A DNA stretch of 64,000 nt from Microbacterium sp. MAH-37 (GTDB taxonomy: Bacteria > Actinomycetota > Actinomycetes > Actinomycetales > Microbacteriaceae). The DNA lies in the NCBI RefSeq assembly GCF_009758255.1, contig NZ_WSEN01000007.1:389312-453311 (forward strand), written 5' to 3'. Position numbers and translations under genes: made by a program. This document shows, piece after piece, positions 46,632 to 55,697 of the stretch. Below the pieces are notes generated by a model that made no database searches, was not told the DNA's origin, and was given only the letters and a program-made list of their open reading frames with translations. The stretch's first letter is position 1; each line of letters opens with the position of its first letter.

Positions 46632-47405
46632 TCAGGGCCGCGTCGCCAGGATGATCTGGAACTCGTTGTGATCGGTGAGCAGTCCGTCTCCATCGGCCAG
46701 CGGTTCGAGACGCTCCCGCAGGATTCGATCGAACTCCCCTGCCCGATCGCCGAGCACGGCCGGCGATGCGAAGGACATCGAGTGCATCAGACCGATCACG
46801 CCGTCCACTGTCTTGGTGCGGACCACGGGAACGCGGGTGGTCGTGACGCCGTGAAACCCCGCATCCGCGATGTCGTCCTCGAAGCGACCCGCCGGCCGGT
46901 CATAGGTTCCCGCGCCGGCACGGCGCTGCTCCCCCAGCACCTCCTGCACGACCTCGCGGGTGCGATCCTTCCACTCGTCACCGCCCGCCCAGATGCTCTG
47001 GTCGCCGAACACGGCGAGCACGGCATCGGGAGCCATCCGCTCAGCGACGTGCCGTAGGAACACGGGACGATCGAACCAGTGGAAGGCACGGCACACCGTG
47101 ACGAGGTGCGCAGACCAGGTCTCCGGAGTCTCGAAGGACTCGGCCGGTGCCTGCACCAACCCCACCCGGTCGCCAGGGAGCTCCTCGCGCGCGACGGCGA
47201 GCAGGTCAGCGTCGAGATCGACCCCGATCGCCTCGTCGAACCACGGCAGTAACGCGCTGATCACGAACCCCGGACCCGTTCCGACGTCGAGCAGATGCCG
47301 AGGCGAGCCCTGCGGCGCGGCGTCCGCCAGGATCTCGGCCACTTCCGCGGGCACCCCGGAACGATGACGGCGGTAGTGCTCGGCGGTGGATGCGAACAGG
47401 CTCAC
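46632..47405 (-). CDS. Class I SAM-dependent methyltransferase
   Basis: The product has 257 residues. It starts with ASTAEHYRRHRSGVPAEVAE, typical of the UbiE/methyltransferase-11 group. SAM motif I is LLDVGTGPGFVISALLPWF followed by the acidic end AIGVDLDADLL; the post-I region has CRAFHWFDRP. The target is unknown. The GTG start is six bases after TAGCGT (minus strand; 47412-47417), so it is probably leaderless. It is divergent from the MFS gene, which has its own box 20 bases away. Confidence 0.9.
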   Translation of the reverse strand: MSLFASTAEHYRRHRSGVPAEVAEILADAAPQGSPRHLLDVGTGPGFVISALLPWFDEAIGVDLDADLLAVAREELPGDRVGLVQAPAESFETPETWSAHLVTVCRAFHWFDRPVFLRHVAERMAPDAVLAVFGDQSIWAGGDEWKDRTREVVQEVLGEQRRAGAGTYDRPAGRFEDDIADAGFHGVTTTRVPVVRTKTVDGVIGLMHSMSFASPAVLGDRAGEFDRILRERLEPLADGDGLLTDHNEFQIILATRP

Positions 47406-47450
47406 TCCCTGACGCTATCCGATGCGGCAGCCAGGACTAGAGTCGATCGC

Positions 47451-48773
47451 GTGACGCGCGCACTCCCTGTCTCCACTCCCGGCTGGCGCTCCTGGCTGAT
47501 CTGGGGTGTAGGAGTCGCCGCCTACATGCTCGCCATCACCAACCGCGCGTCGCTGAGCGCGGTCGGCGTCGACGCGGCAGACCGGTTCAACGCGGACGCC
47601 GCGACGCTGTCTCTCTTCGCCGTGGTGCAACTCGCCGTCTATGGCGGGATGCAGATCCCGATCGGCGTGCTGCTGGACCGCTATGGCGCCCGGCCGATCA
47701 TGGCGATCGGCATGCTCCTGATGGCCGCGGGTCAGCTCGTGATGGCGGTCTCCCCGAGCATCGGCATCGCCCTGATCGCCCGCATGCTGCTCGGCGCAGG
47801 CGACGCCGCCGTCTTCCCCGCAGTGTTGCGCCTCGTCGCCACCTGGTTCCCCGCACAGCGCGGGCCGATCATGGTGCAGCTGACCGGCCTCGTCGGACAG
47901 TGCGGACAGCTGCTCGCCCTCATCCCGCTCGCCGCGCTGCTGCACGCGACATCCTGGTCGATCACGTTCGGCAGCATCGCCGGTCTCGGCGTGCTCTTCG
48001 CGATCCTCACCTGGACGGTCATCCGCAACCACCCGCCGGAGCGGAAGGCCGATGTCACGGTGAACACCGACACCGGCGCGATCCGCGTGGTGACCTCGGC
48101 GATCGACACCGGCACGGGCATCCGTGCGGCCTGGGCGCACCCGGGCACCCGCCTCGCATTCTGGTCGCACTTCACCACGCCTTTCGCAGGCACCGCGTTC
48201 CTGCTCCTCTGGGGCATGCCGTTCCTCACCGCGGGCGAAGGACTCAGCAACGCCGCAGCGGCATCCCTGCTGTCACTCAACGTCGTCGTCGCCATGGCGC
48301 TCGGCCCACTGATCGGCGAACTCTCCCGGCGTATCCCGTTGCGCAGGTCGCGCGCGCTGGTGATCCCCAGCGTCGGCGTGCAGGTCGTGGCCTGGCTCGC
48401 CGTCATCCTCTGGCCGGGGCCGGCCCCGATCTGGCTGCTCGTCGTCCTGGTCGTCGCGCTCGCCGCAGGCGGACCGGCTTCCATGATCGCGTTCGACCAC
48501 GCGCGCACGCACAACCCGGCGCACCGCCTGAGCACGGCCACCGGGCTCACCAATTCGGGCGGCTTCCTCGCCGCCCTCATCGCCATCTTCCTGATCGGGC
48601 TCACGCTCGACCTGCAGGGCGCCGGCACTCCCGACACGTACTCGCTGGAGGCGTTCCGCTGGGCGTTCCTCACCCAGCTCCCGCTCTGGGCGCTCGGCGT
48701 GACGTTCATCAGCATCGAGCGCAAGCGCACCCGCATCCGGATGGGACTCGACCCGGAGCGTCCGCGGCGATGA
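47451..48773 (+). CDS. MFS transporter
   Basis: A 12-helix major facilitator of 440 residues. The conserved loop 2-3 motif is GVLLDRYGARPIM. Loop 4-5 (about 110-125) has RMLLGAGDAAVFPA, and the central loop (about 195-225) is charged. The sequence resembles the actinobacterial group annotated as nitrate/cyanate or general metabolite MFS carriers, but no specificity can be read. The GTG at 47451 is seven bases after TAGAGT (47438-47443), implying a leaderless mRNA. A hairpin follows. Confidence 0.88.
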   Translation: MTRALPVSTPGWRSWLIWGVGVAAYMLAITNRASLSAVGVDAADRFNADAATLSLFAVVQLAVYGGMQIPIGVLLDRYGARPIMAIGMLLMAAGQLVMAVSPSIGIALIARMLLGAGDAAVFPAVLRLVATWFPAQRGPIMVQLTGLVGQCGQLLALIPLAALLHATSWSITFGSIAGLGVLFAILTWTVIRNHPPERKADVTVNTDTGAIRVVTSAIDTGTGIRAAWAHPGTRLAFWSHFTTPFAGTAFLLLWGMPFLTAGEGLSNAAAASLLSLNVVVAMALGPLIGELSRRIPLRRSRALVIPSVGVQVVAWLAVILWPGPAPIWLLVVLVVALAAGGPASMIAFDHARTHNPAHRLSTATGLTNSGGFLAALIAIFLIGLTLDLQGAGTPDTYSLEAFRWAFLTQLPLWALGVTFISIERKRTRIRMGLDPERPRR

Positions 48774-48779
48774 CCGTCA

Positions 48780-48818
48780 CGGACGGGTACCGGCCCGCCG
48801 CGGACGCCGACCCGTCCG
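48780..48818 (+). terminator. Hairpin after the MFS gene
   Basis: CGGACGGGT (48780-48788) pairs with ACCCGTCCG (48810-48818) around a long GC-rich loop, six bases after the MFS stop. Confidence 0.45.
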
Positions 48819-48891
48819 CTCCTGGCTGCGGCGCGGGATTCAGGTCGGCCCGCAGCGCCCGGCGACCCCGGCTGTCCTCATAGGATGAAGG

Positions 48892-49308
48892 ATGGCCTCC
48901 GGATACCGCTTCTCCTCCGACCTCGCCGACATCGACCGTGACCGGGTGCACACCTGGCTCAGCGAGCAGTCCTACTGGGCCTCGGGCCGAGCGCGCGAGA
49001 CGCAGGATGCCGCGATCGACGGCTCCCGCAACTACGCCGTCGTCGACGACGCAGGTCGGCAGGTCGCGTACGCGCGCGTCGTCACGGATGCCGTCACCTT
49101 CGCCTGGCTGTGCGATGTGTTCGTCGACGAGGCTGCGCGTGGCAACGGCGTCGGCAAGCTGCTGGTCGAGGGCGTCGTCGCCGACATCGAGCGGACGACC
49201 GTCAAGCGCATCCTGCTCGCCACGGCCGACGCGCACGGACTGTACGCACAGTACGGATTCGCTCCGTCGGAGGACCCGAACCGGTACATGATCCGCACGA
49301 AGGCCTGA
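48892..49308 (+). CDS. GNAT family N-acetyltransferase, short
   Basis: The product has 138 residues of a compact GNAT fold. LSEQSYWASGRARETQ lies near the N-terminus, VAYARVVTDAVTFAWLCDVFVDEAARGNGVGKLL spans strands 3-4 and motif A, and HGLYAQYGF marks the last strand. It matches a common group of small bacterial acetyltransferases. The ATG is five bases after TAGGAT (48881-48886), although GAAGG could also act as a ribosome site. Convergent with the FGE-like gene. Substrate is unknown. Confidence 0.92.
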   Translation: MASGYRFSSDLADIDRDRVHTWLSEQSYWASGRARETQDAAIDGSRNYAVVDDAGRQVAYARVVTDAVTFAWLCDVFVDEAARGNGVGKLLVEGVVADIERTTVKRILLATADAHGLYAQYGFAPSEDPNRYMIRTKA

Positions 49309-49312
49309 GCCG

Positions 49313-50056
49313 TCAGCCGCGCGGGGTCCAGCCGAACGGGCGCGCACCGCCGCGGCCGCCCCGCTCGACGTCCACGCGGGCGGACCAGCCCTGCGCGGCA
49401 TCGACCGCGTCGAAGCCACCGCGCGCGAGGCGCATCCCGACGTCCTCGTGATGCATCCGCGGGGCACCGCCGCGACGCACCGACGCCCGCACGCTCCACG
49501 CGTCGTCGGCGAAGCCGCCGCCGCGGAACACCCGGTAGTCGTCGTAGCGCGCGGGATCCAGCAGGTCCCAGCACCACTCCCACACGTTGCCGAGCGTGTC
49601 GAACAGACCGTTGAGGTTCGGCAGGCGCAGCCCGACATCCTGCGGAGTGCGCACGCCGTCCGCGCCCGTCCAGGCCACGTCCGGGAGCGGGCCGTGCTGC
49701 GGGCCGGTCGACCCCGCCCGGCACGCGAACTCCCATTCCGCCTCGGTCGGCAGCCGATAGCCGTCGCTGTCGACATGCCACGTCACGTCCTCGCCGTCGA
49801 ACGAGTAGGCGGAGTCCAGGCCCTCCCACTCCGAGGCCGCGTTGCAGAACCGTATCGCGCGCAGCCAGCTGAAATCGGATGCCGGGCGGCGCGGATGCGT
49901 CGCCGGCACGCCGAGCACCTCGGCGAACTGCTCCTGAGTCACAGCGAAGACGCCGATCTCGAACGATTCGAGCTGCACCGTGCGGCGCTCGTCCCGCCGC
50001 GCGTCGTGCAGCGTCACCGATCCCCCGTCCAGGCGGCGCATCTCCCACAGGTCCAT
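49313..50056 (-). CDS. FGE/SUMF1-domain protein lacking the copper-binding cysteines
   Basis: The product has 247 residues of the sulfatase-modifying-factor fold. Typical landmarks are FAVTQEQFAEVL, YRLPTEAEWEFACRAG (about 100-115), GNVWEWCWD (156-164), RVFRGGGFADDAW (175-187) and GMRLAR. True formylglycine-generating enzymes carry two cysteines shortly after the RGGSW element; here that stretch (187-205) has none, and no sulfatase gene is near. It is more likely one of the many FGE-like proteins with another binding or enzymatic role. The last 25 residues are Gly/Arg-rich. Confidence 0.87.
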   Translation of the reverse strand: MDLWEMRRLDGGSVTLHDARRDERRTVQLESFEIGVFAVTQEQFAEVLGVPATHPRRPASDFSWLRAIRFCNAASEWEGLDSAYSFDGEDVTWHVDSDGYRLPTEAEWEFACRAGSTGPQHGPLPDVAWTGADGVRTPQDVGLRLPNLNGLFDTLGNVWEWCWDLLDPARYDDYRVFRGGGFADDAWSVRASVRRGGAPRMHHEDVGMRLARGGFDAVDAAQGWSARVDVERGGRGGARPFGWTPRG

Positions 50057-50059
50057 GGC

Positions 50060-50719
50060 TCAGCCGACCGCAGGGAGTTCGTCCGAGCGGGGCGCCCTCG
50101 GCGGCCGGGACTCGCCGCCGTCGAGGCGCACCGCGAAGATCGTCAGGAAGAACTGGCACATCGGCCCGACGAGCAGGGCGAACGCCACTGTCCCCAGTCC
50201 CACCACTCCCCCGAGCAGCCACCCGGCCACCAGCGCCGAGAGCTCGACGACCGTGCGGGCGAGCCAGATCGGCCAACCCAGGCGGGCATGAAGACCGGTC
50301 ATCAGCCCGTCGCGCGGGCCAGGGCCGAAGTGCGCCCCGATGTACAGTCCCGACCCGACGGCGAGGACGGTGAGCCCGGTCGCGAAGGACAGGATGCGCA
50401 ACCAGAGGCTCCCGACCTCCGGGATGATCAGGAAGCCCACGTCCGCGGCGACACCCACGCCCAGCGCGTTCACGATCGTTCCGATGCCGGGCCTCTGCCG
50501 GAGCGGGATCCACAGCAGCAGGACGAGAAGCGACAGGATGACACTCACCGTGCCGAAGCTCAACGGCACCCGCAGCGCGATGCCTTGAGCGAGCACGTCC
50601 CACGGCGCTGCGCCGATGCCTGCGCGGATCATGAACGAGATCCCGAGGCCGAACAGGAAGACTCCGACGACGAGCTGCAGGATGCGTCTCGGCAGACGTC
50701 TCCCGGTGACTTTCGTCAC
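50060..50719 (-). CDS. YczE/YitT-type membrane protein
   Basis: A 219-residue protein with five hydrophobic helices. It begins with RILQLVVGVFLFGLGISFMI and has AGIGAAPWDVL and GAHFGPGPRDGLMTGL, the diagnostic loops of the YczE family. In Bacillus, YczE affects production of antimicrobial lipopeptides; its molecular role is unknown. The GTG at 50719 overlaps the stop of the SGNH hydrolase gene (GTGA), so the two are coupled. The longer frame upstream is a shadow. Confidence 0.88.
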   Translation of the reverse strand: MTKVTGRRLPRRILQLVVGVFLFGLGISFMIRAGIGAAPWDVLAQGIALRVPLSFGTVSVILSLLVLLLWIPLRQRPGIGTIVNALGVGVAADVGFLIIPEVGSLWLRILSFATGLTVLAVGSGLYIGAHFGPGPRDGLMTGLHARLGWPIWLARTVVELSALVAGWLLGGVVGLGTVAFALLVGPMCQFFLTIFAVRLDGGESRPPRAPRSDELPAVG

Positions 50720-51471
50720 TGCGGCGTCCGCTCGACCCAGGTCGCGTACTTCGCTGCCCGCCCGTCTCCGGAAGACGTCCGGGTGACGCGCCGCTTGATC
50801 CACGGACCGACGAACTCCCGGTAGTACTGCAGGCCGGCAGGACCGACCGGGCCGTGCTCGTGCGCCGCCCACCACTGAGCGGGCGGCTCGAAGCCGAGCG
50901 CGTGCAGCACCCGCGCGGCCACCCGGTGGTGCCCGTTCGAGTTCATGTGCAGCCGATCCTCGGACCAGTACGGCGGCGTGGAGAGTTCGGCATCGGGCCA
51001 GTTCAGCGCCCGCAGCACGTCGGGGCGATCCTCGAAGCGGCGCAGCACCGCAGCCGACAGCTCATCGCCGCGGGCCTGGATCATCCTTCCCATGGGCAGC
51101 TGGCCGCTCGGGTTCGCCCCCGAGAGCACGATCATGGTCACGCCCTCCTCGTCACAGCGCCGCAGCACTCGGGTGAACGAATCGGCGATGTGCTCGATGT
51201 CGGCCTTCGGCCGGAGCATGTCGTTGCCTCCGGCATTGAACGACAGGTGGGTCGGGCGCAGTGCGAGCGCCGGCTCGAGCTGCTGCTCGACGATCGGCCA
51301 GGCGAGCTTGCCGCGAATGGCGAGGTTCGCGTACTCGATCGGCTCGCCCGCGGCATTCGCCCAGCCCTGCGCGGCGATGTCGGCCCAGCCGCGGACCCGG
51401 CCGTCGGGAAGCTCATCCCCGACGCCCTCGGTGAAGGAGTCCCCGATCGCCACGAATCGCACAGCTGCCAT
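50716..51471 (-). CDS. SGNH/GDSL family hydrolase (251 aa)
   Basis: The triad is complete: Ser12 in AIGDSFTEGVGD, GGND at 81-84, and Asp172/His175 in EDRLHMNSNGHH. No signal peptide is visible. The N-terminal layout, including GWAD, YANLAIRGK and the EPALALRP helix, closely matches the other SGNH gene at 6400-7233, so they are paralogues. The ATG is six bases after TAGGCT (minus strand; 51478-51483), implying a leaderless mRNA. It is coupled to the YczE gene. Substrate is unknown. Confidence 0.9.
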   Translation of the reverse strand: MAAVRFVAIGDSFTEGVGDELPDGRVRGWADIAAQGWANAAGEPIEYANLAIRGKLAWPIVEQQLEPALALRPTHLSFNAGGNDMLRPKADIEHIADSFTRVLRRCDEEGVTMIVLSGANPSGQLPMGRMIQARGDELSAAVLRRFEDRPDVLRALNWPDAELSTPPYWSEDRLHMNSNGHHRVAARVLHALGFEPPAQWWAAHEHGPVGPAGLQYYREFVGPWIKRRVTRTSSGDGRAAKYATWVERTPQ

Positions 51472-51502
51472 CCGTCCAGCCTATTGCGACTCGGCGGCCG
51501 CG

Positions 51503-52855
51503 TCAGCGATCGTCGAGCCGTTCGCCACGGCGATCGACGAGGCCCCAGGCGCCGAGGGCGGCGACCACGAAGAACGCCGAGAACACCGTGAACACCAGCG
51601 GCGCGCCGCCAGCCTCGAGCATCACCGGCACGAGCAGCGGCGCGAAGATGCTGGCGATCCTGCCGACGCCCGCCGCCCAGCCCGCGCCGGTTCCGCGCAG
51701 GGAGGTCGGGTAGATCTCGGGAGTCACGGCGTACAGCGCGCCCCAGGCGCCGAGGTTGAAGAACGAAAGCGCCATGCCGGCCCCGATGATCATGCCCGTA
51801 CTGTCGGCAGTGCCGAACAGCACGGCGGATGCGGCGGAGCCGACGAGGAACACCGAGAGGGTCGTGCGGCGGCCCCACACCTCGATGAGCCACGCCGCCA
51901 CCGCGTATCCGGGCAGCTGGGCGAGCGTGATGATGAGCGTGAAGCCGAAGGAGCGCACCAGGTCGTAGCCGGCGGCGACGAGGATGCTGGGGATCCAGAT
52001 GAACGCCCCGTAGTAGGCGAAGTTCACACAGAACCACACCAGCCAGATGCTCGCCGTGCGCAGCCGGAACTCCCGGTTCCACAGCGTCGCCAGGCGCGCC
52101 GCCGTGGTGACGGCGACAGGACGCGTGTCCGGCTCCTTGTTGATCGCCGGGGACAGCACGATCCCGGCATCCTTCTCGAATGTCTCGACGATGCGCTGCG
52201 CGCGTGTGATACGCCCTCGGCCTGCGAGCCAGCGCGGCGACTCCGGCAGGCCCCAGCGCACGACCACCGCGTAGAGTGCCGGGACGGCGCCGAGGGCGAA
52301 CGCCCAGCGCCAGCCGTTCTCGGATGCGGGGATCACGAAGAATCCGATCAGGGCGGCCGCTGTCCAGCCCACGGCCCAGAACGCCTCCAGCACCACGATC
52401 AGGCGACCCCGGATGCGGGCGGGGACGAGCTCGCTCACATACGTCGACGCGACGGGGAGCTCGGCGCCGAGACCGAGTCCGACGACGAAGCGCAGGATGA
52501 GCAGGCCCGTCACCCCGGCGGCCAGCGCGCTGGCACCGGTGGCGATGCCGTACACCAGCAGTGTGATGGCGAACACCTGCCGGCGTCCGTACCGGTCGGC
52601 GAGCAGGCCCCCGACGCCGGCGCCGATCGCCATGCCGATGAAGCCCACGGAGGCGATCCAGCCCAGCTGGCTCGGGCTGAGCGCCCACTGCTGCGCAAGG
52701 GCGGCGATGATGAACGAGATCAGGCCGACATCCATCGCATCGAGCGCCCATCCGATGCCTGATCCGGTCAGGATCCGCACGTGGCGGCGCGTCAGGGGCA
52801 GTGCGTCGAGACGGGACGCCAGGGAGCGGCGGCTCGGGACGGCGGTGTCGGGCAT
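51503..52855 (-). CDS. MFS transporter, sugar porter/AAHS-like
   Basis: A 12-helix carrier of 450 residues. Helix 1 carries GIGWALDAMDVGLISF, the acidic form typical of aromatic-acid/proton symporters and SV2-like carriers. The loop 2-3 motif is GGLLADRYGRRQVF, and helix 4-5 has RFVVGLGLGAELPVASTYVSE plus RIRGRLIV. The loop after helix 6 has PESPRWLAGRGR, as in sugar porters. An organic acid is the best guess for cargo. The ATG is six bases after TAGGAT (minus strand; 52862-52867). Confidence 0.9.
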   Translation of the reverse strand: MPDTAVPSRRSLASRLDALPLTRRHVRILTGSGIGWALDAMDVGLISFIIAALAQQWALSPSQLGWIASVGFIGMAIGAGVGGLLADRYGRRQVFAITLLVYGIATGASALAAGVTGLLILRFVVGLGLGAELPVASTYVSELVPARIRGRLIVVLEAFWAVGWTAAALIGFFVIPASENGWRWAFALGAVPALYAVVVRWGLPESPRWLAGRGRITRAQRIVETFEKDAGIVLSPAINKEPDTRPVAVTTAARLATLWNREFRLRTASIWLVWFCVNFAYYGAFIWIPSILVAAGYDLVRSFGFTLIITLAQLPGYAVAAWLIEVWGRRTTLSVFLVGSAASAVLFGTADSTGMIIGAGMALSFFNLGAWGALYAVTPEIYPTSLRGTGAGWAAGVGRIASIFAPLLVPVMLEAGGAPLVFTVFSAFFVVAALGAWGLVDRRGERLDDR

Positions 52856-52897
52856 CCTTTCATCCTAGGGCGGACAACACGTCCGGATCGCAGCCCG

Positions 52898-53929
52898 TCA
52901 GTCCTCGGCGAGCAGCCGTCGCACGCGGGGCACGACCTCGGTTGCATACAGCTCGATGCTGCGCATCAGCTGCTCGTGCGGAGTGGTGCCGGTGGCGTAC
53001 TTCAGTTCGAAGCGACCGAGGCCGAGCGTACGGATCGTCTCCGCCATCTTCGCCGCGACCCGGTCCGGCGAGCCGGCGTACGTGGCGCCCATCGGCCCGA
53101 CGTCGTTCTGGAACCGCGCCCTGCTGTACGCTCCCCAGCCGCGTTCGCGACCGATTGTGCGGTTCATCGCCTCGAAGCCGGGATACGCCTGCTCCCAGGC
53201 CTCTTCGTCGGTCTCGGCGATGTGTCCCGGCGAGTGCGCAGCGATCGGTCGGGCCTCGGTGCCGAACTGATCCACAGCGCGGTGATAGAGGTCCACGAGG
53301 GGCTTGAACCGAAACGCCGCTCCTCCGATGATCGCGAGAGTGAGGCCGAAGCCGTGCCGCGCGACGCGGATGACCGACTCCGGGCTGCCACCCACGCCGA
53401 CCCAGGGGCGCAGTCGGTTCTCGGTCTTCGGGAACACGTCCGCGTTCTCGAGCGCCGGACGCATCGTGCCCGACCATGTCACCGGCTGCTCCTTGACGAG
53501 CTCGGCGAACAGATCCAGCTTCTGCTCGAACAGCGCCTCGTAGTCACGCAGGTCGTACCCGAACAGCGGGAAGGACTCGGTGAACGACCCCCGGCCCAGC
53601 ACCGGCTCGGCACGACCGTTCGAGACCGCGTCGAGCGTGGCGAAGCGCTCGTAGACCCGCACAGGGTCGTCCGACGAGAGCACGGTGACCGCGGTGCCGA
53701 GCTTGATGCGCTCGGTGCGGCTCGCGATCGCTGCCAGCACCATCTCGGGCGCGGAGATCGCGAACTCGGGGCGGTGGTGCTCCCCCACGGCGAACCAGTC
53801 GAGGCCGAGGCTGTCGGCGAGTTCCGCCTGCGCGACGACGTTGCGGATGGTCTGCGCCGCGCTGAGCGGGGTGCCGTCGAGCGCCGTCGAGATGTCGCCG
53901 AAGGTGCCGAGCCCGAATTCCACGTCCAT
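52898..53929 (-). CDS. LLM class flavin-dependent oxidoreductase
   Basis: A luciferase-like monooxygenase fold protein of 343 residues using FMN or F420. It begins VEFGLGTFGDIS and has AELADSLGLDWFAVGEHHRPEF, then TERIKLGTAVTVLSSDDPVRVYERFATLD, the usual flavin-barrel pattern, and the late WVGVGGSPESV. The group is common in actinobacteria and usually has unknown substrates. The ATG at 53929 has AAAGGGA upstream; a start 14 codons earlier lacks a site and enters the terminator of the next gene. Confidence 0.93.
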   Translation of the reverse strand: MDVEFGLGTFGDISTALDGTPLSAAQTIRNVVAQAELADSLGLDWFAVGEHHRPEFAISAPEMVLAAIASRTERIKLGTAVTVLSSDDPVRVYERFATLDAVSNGRAEPVLGRGSFTESFPLFGYDLRDYEALFEQKLDLFAELVKEQPVTWSGTMRPALENADVFPKTENRLRPWVGVGGSPESVIRVARHGFGLTLAIIGGAAFRFKPLVDLYHRAVDQFGTEARPIAAHSPGHIAETDEEAWEQAYPGFEAMNRTIGRERGWGAYSRARFQNDVGPMGATYAGSPDRVAAKMAETIRTLGLGRFELKYATGTTPHEQLMRSIELYATEVVPRVRRLLAED

Positions 53930-53960
53930 GAAGTCCCTTTCGTATTCACCCGAATACAAC

Positions 53961-53995
53961 GCGGGGATCATCCGGGCATTCCGGATGATCCCCGC
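53961..53995 (-). terminator. Terminator after the DUF885 gene
   Basis: GCGGGGATCATCCGG and its complement form a perfect 15-bp stem with the loop GCATT, 17 bases past the DUF885 stop on the minus strand. Confidence 0.85.
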
Positions 53996-54012
53996 GGATC
54001 GTGATTCGACTC

Positions 54013-55683
54013 TCAGCCGAGCAGCGCAGTGCGCAGCGTGTCGAGGCCAACGCCGCCCATGTCGAGGGCGCGCTTGTGGAACTCCTTCATCGAGAAGTCG
54101 TCGCCGCGCTCAGCGCGGTACGCGTCGCGCACCTGCTCCCAGATGCGCTGGCCGACCTTGTACGACGGCGCCTGTCCCGGCCAGCCGAGGTAGCGGTTCA
54201 CCTCGAACTGACGGAACTCGTCCGACATGTTCACGTTGCGGCGCATCATCTCAAGTGCGTAGTCGTGGTCCCAGATGCCGTCGCCGTCCAGGCGGGGCTT
54301 GCGCAGGTGCACGCCGATGTCCAGCACCACGCGCACGGCGCGCATGCGCTGGCCGTCGAGCATGCCCAGCCGATCCGCCGGGTCGTCGAGGTAGCCGAGC
54401 TGCTCCATCAGGCGCTCCGCGTAGAGCGCCCAGCCCTCAGCATGCCCGGAGGTGCCCGCGAGCAAGCGGCGCCAGCTGTTCAGCTCGGCCCGGTTGTACG
54501 TGGCCTGCGCGATCTGCAGGTGATGCCCGGGAACACCCTCGTGGTACACGGTGGTGAGCTCGCGCCAGGTGTCGAACTCGGTGACGCCCTCGGGCACCGA
54601 CCACCACATCCGGCCGGGACGCGAGAAGTCGTCCGTCGGCCCGGTGTAGTAGATCCCGCCCTCCTGCGTGGGAGCGATCATGCACTCGAGCTCGCGGATC
54701 TGCTCCGGGATGTCGAAGTGCGTGGCGCCCAGCTCGGCGATCGCACGGTCGCTGGTCTCCTGCATCCACCGCTGCAGGGCATCGGTGCCGACGAGCCGGC
54801 GCGACGCGTCGGCCTCGAGGTGCGCGACGGCCTGCTCGACGGTCGCGCCAGGCAGGATCTCGTTCGCGATCGACTCCTGCTCGGAGATCATGCGGGCGAG
54901 CTCTTCCCGGCCCCACTCGTAGGTCTCGTCGAGATCGATCGTGGCACCGAGGAACCGGCGGGAGTTCAGCGCGTACAGGTCGCGGCCGACCGCGTCGTCC
55001 TCACCGGCCACCGGGGCCAGTTCGGTCGCCAGGAAGTCGCGCAGCTGGTCGTAGGCCACCCGGGCCGCGCCGGCGTTGTCGGACAGGGTGCGGGCGAGCG
55101 AGGCCGGCAGCTGCCCGTCCTCGGGAGCGGCCCCGGCGACGAACGACGCGAAGAATCCGTCGTCGGCGGTGTACCGAGTGATCTGCGTCGCGACCTCGGC
55201 GACCTGACGGCGCGCCGGGACGACGCCCTGGGTGATGCCCTCACGCAGCGTGGCGGTGTAGCCGCGCAGAGCCTGCGGGATGGCCGCGAGACGCTCGGCG
55301 ACGACCGACCAGTCCTCGGACGTGGCCGTGGGCATCAGATCGAACGCCTGGCGGAAGTCCTGCGCCGCCGAAGCGATCACGTTGAGGTCGCGCAGATGCC
55401 ACTGCGCGTCGTGCAGCTCGAGGTCGAGCTGCAGCTGCGAGGACAGATCGGCCTTGGTGACCTCGTCGATGTGGTCGACGGGGTCGAGCTTCTGCAGCGC
55501 CGCGAGCGTGCGGCGGGTCGCCTCGACGCTCTTCTCATGCCCTTCAGGGCTGAGATCGTCGAGCCGGCCGTTCGCCTCGTTGCGTCCGATGTAGGTCGCC
55601 AGCACCGGCGACAGGTCGACGAGTTCGTCGACCCATTCCTCGGCGACCTTGTCGATCGCCGAGGGCGTGCGTGAATCAGTCAT
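54013..55683 (-). CDS. DUF885 family metallopeptidase-like protein
   Basis: The product has 556 residues. The family motif is YHEGVPGHHLQIA with His381, Glu382, His387 and His388, and GHAEGWALYAERLMEQLGY follows, giving the downstream glutamate. The rest is helical (ELVDLSPVLATYIG at the N-terminus). DUF885 proteins are predicted zinc carboxypeptidases with largely unknown substrates. No signal peptide is seen. The ATG is seven bases after TAGGCT (minus strand; 55691-55696), so probably leaderless. It lies directly downstream of polA. Confidence 0.92.
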   Translation of the reverse strand: MTDSRTPSAIDKVAEEWVDELVDLSPVLATYIGRNEANGRLDDLSPEGHEKSVEATRRTLAALQKLDPVDHIDEVTKADLSSQLQLDLELHDAQWHLRDLNVIASAAQDFRQAFDLMPTATSEDWSVVAERLAAIPQALRGYTATLREGITQGVVPARRQVAEVATQITRYTADDGFFASFVAGAAPEDGQLPASLARTLSDNAGAARVAYDQLRDFLATELAPVAGEDDAVGRDLYALNSRRFLGATIDLDETYEWGREELARMISEQESIANEILPGATVEQAVAHLEADASRRLVGTDALQRWMQETSDRAIAELGATHFDIPEQIRELECMIAPTQEGGIYYTGPTDDFSRPGRMWWSVPEGVTEFDTWRELTTVYHEGVPGHHLQIAQATYNRAELNSWRRLLAGTSGHAEGWALYAERLMEQLGYLDDPADRLGMLDGQRMRAVRVVLDIGVHLRKPRLDGDGIWDHDYALEMMRRNVNMSDEFRQFEVNRYLGWPGQAPSYKVGQRIWEQVRDAYRAERGDDFSMKEFHKRALDMGGVGLDTLRTALLG

Positions 55684-55697
55684 GGGGTCGAGCCTAG

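Noticed and set aside
49448..50824. A 458-codon plus-strand frame over the FGE-like and YczE genes
   Set aside because: Shadow frame; both minus-strand genes have family motifs.
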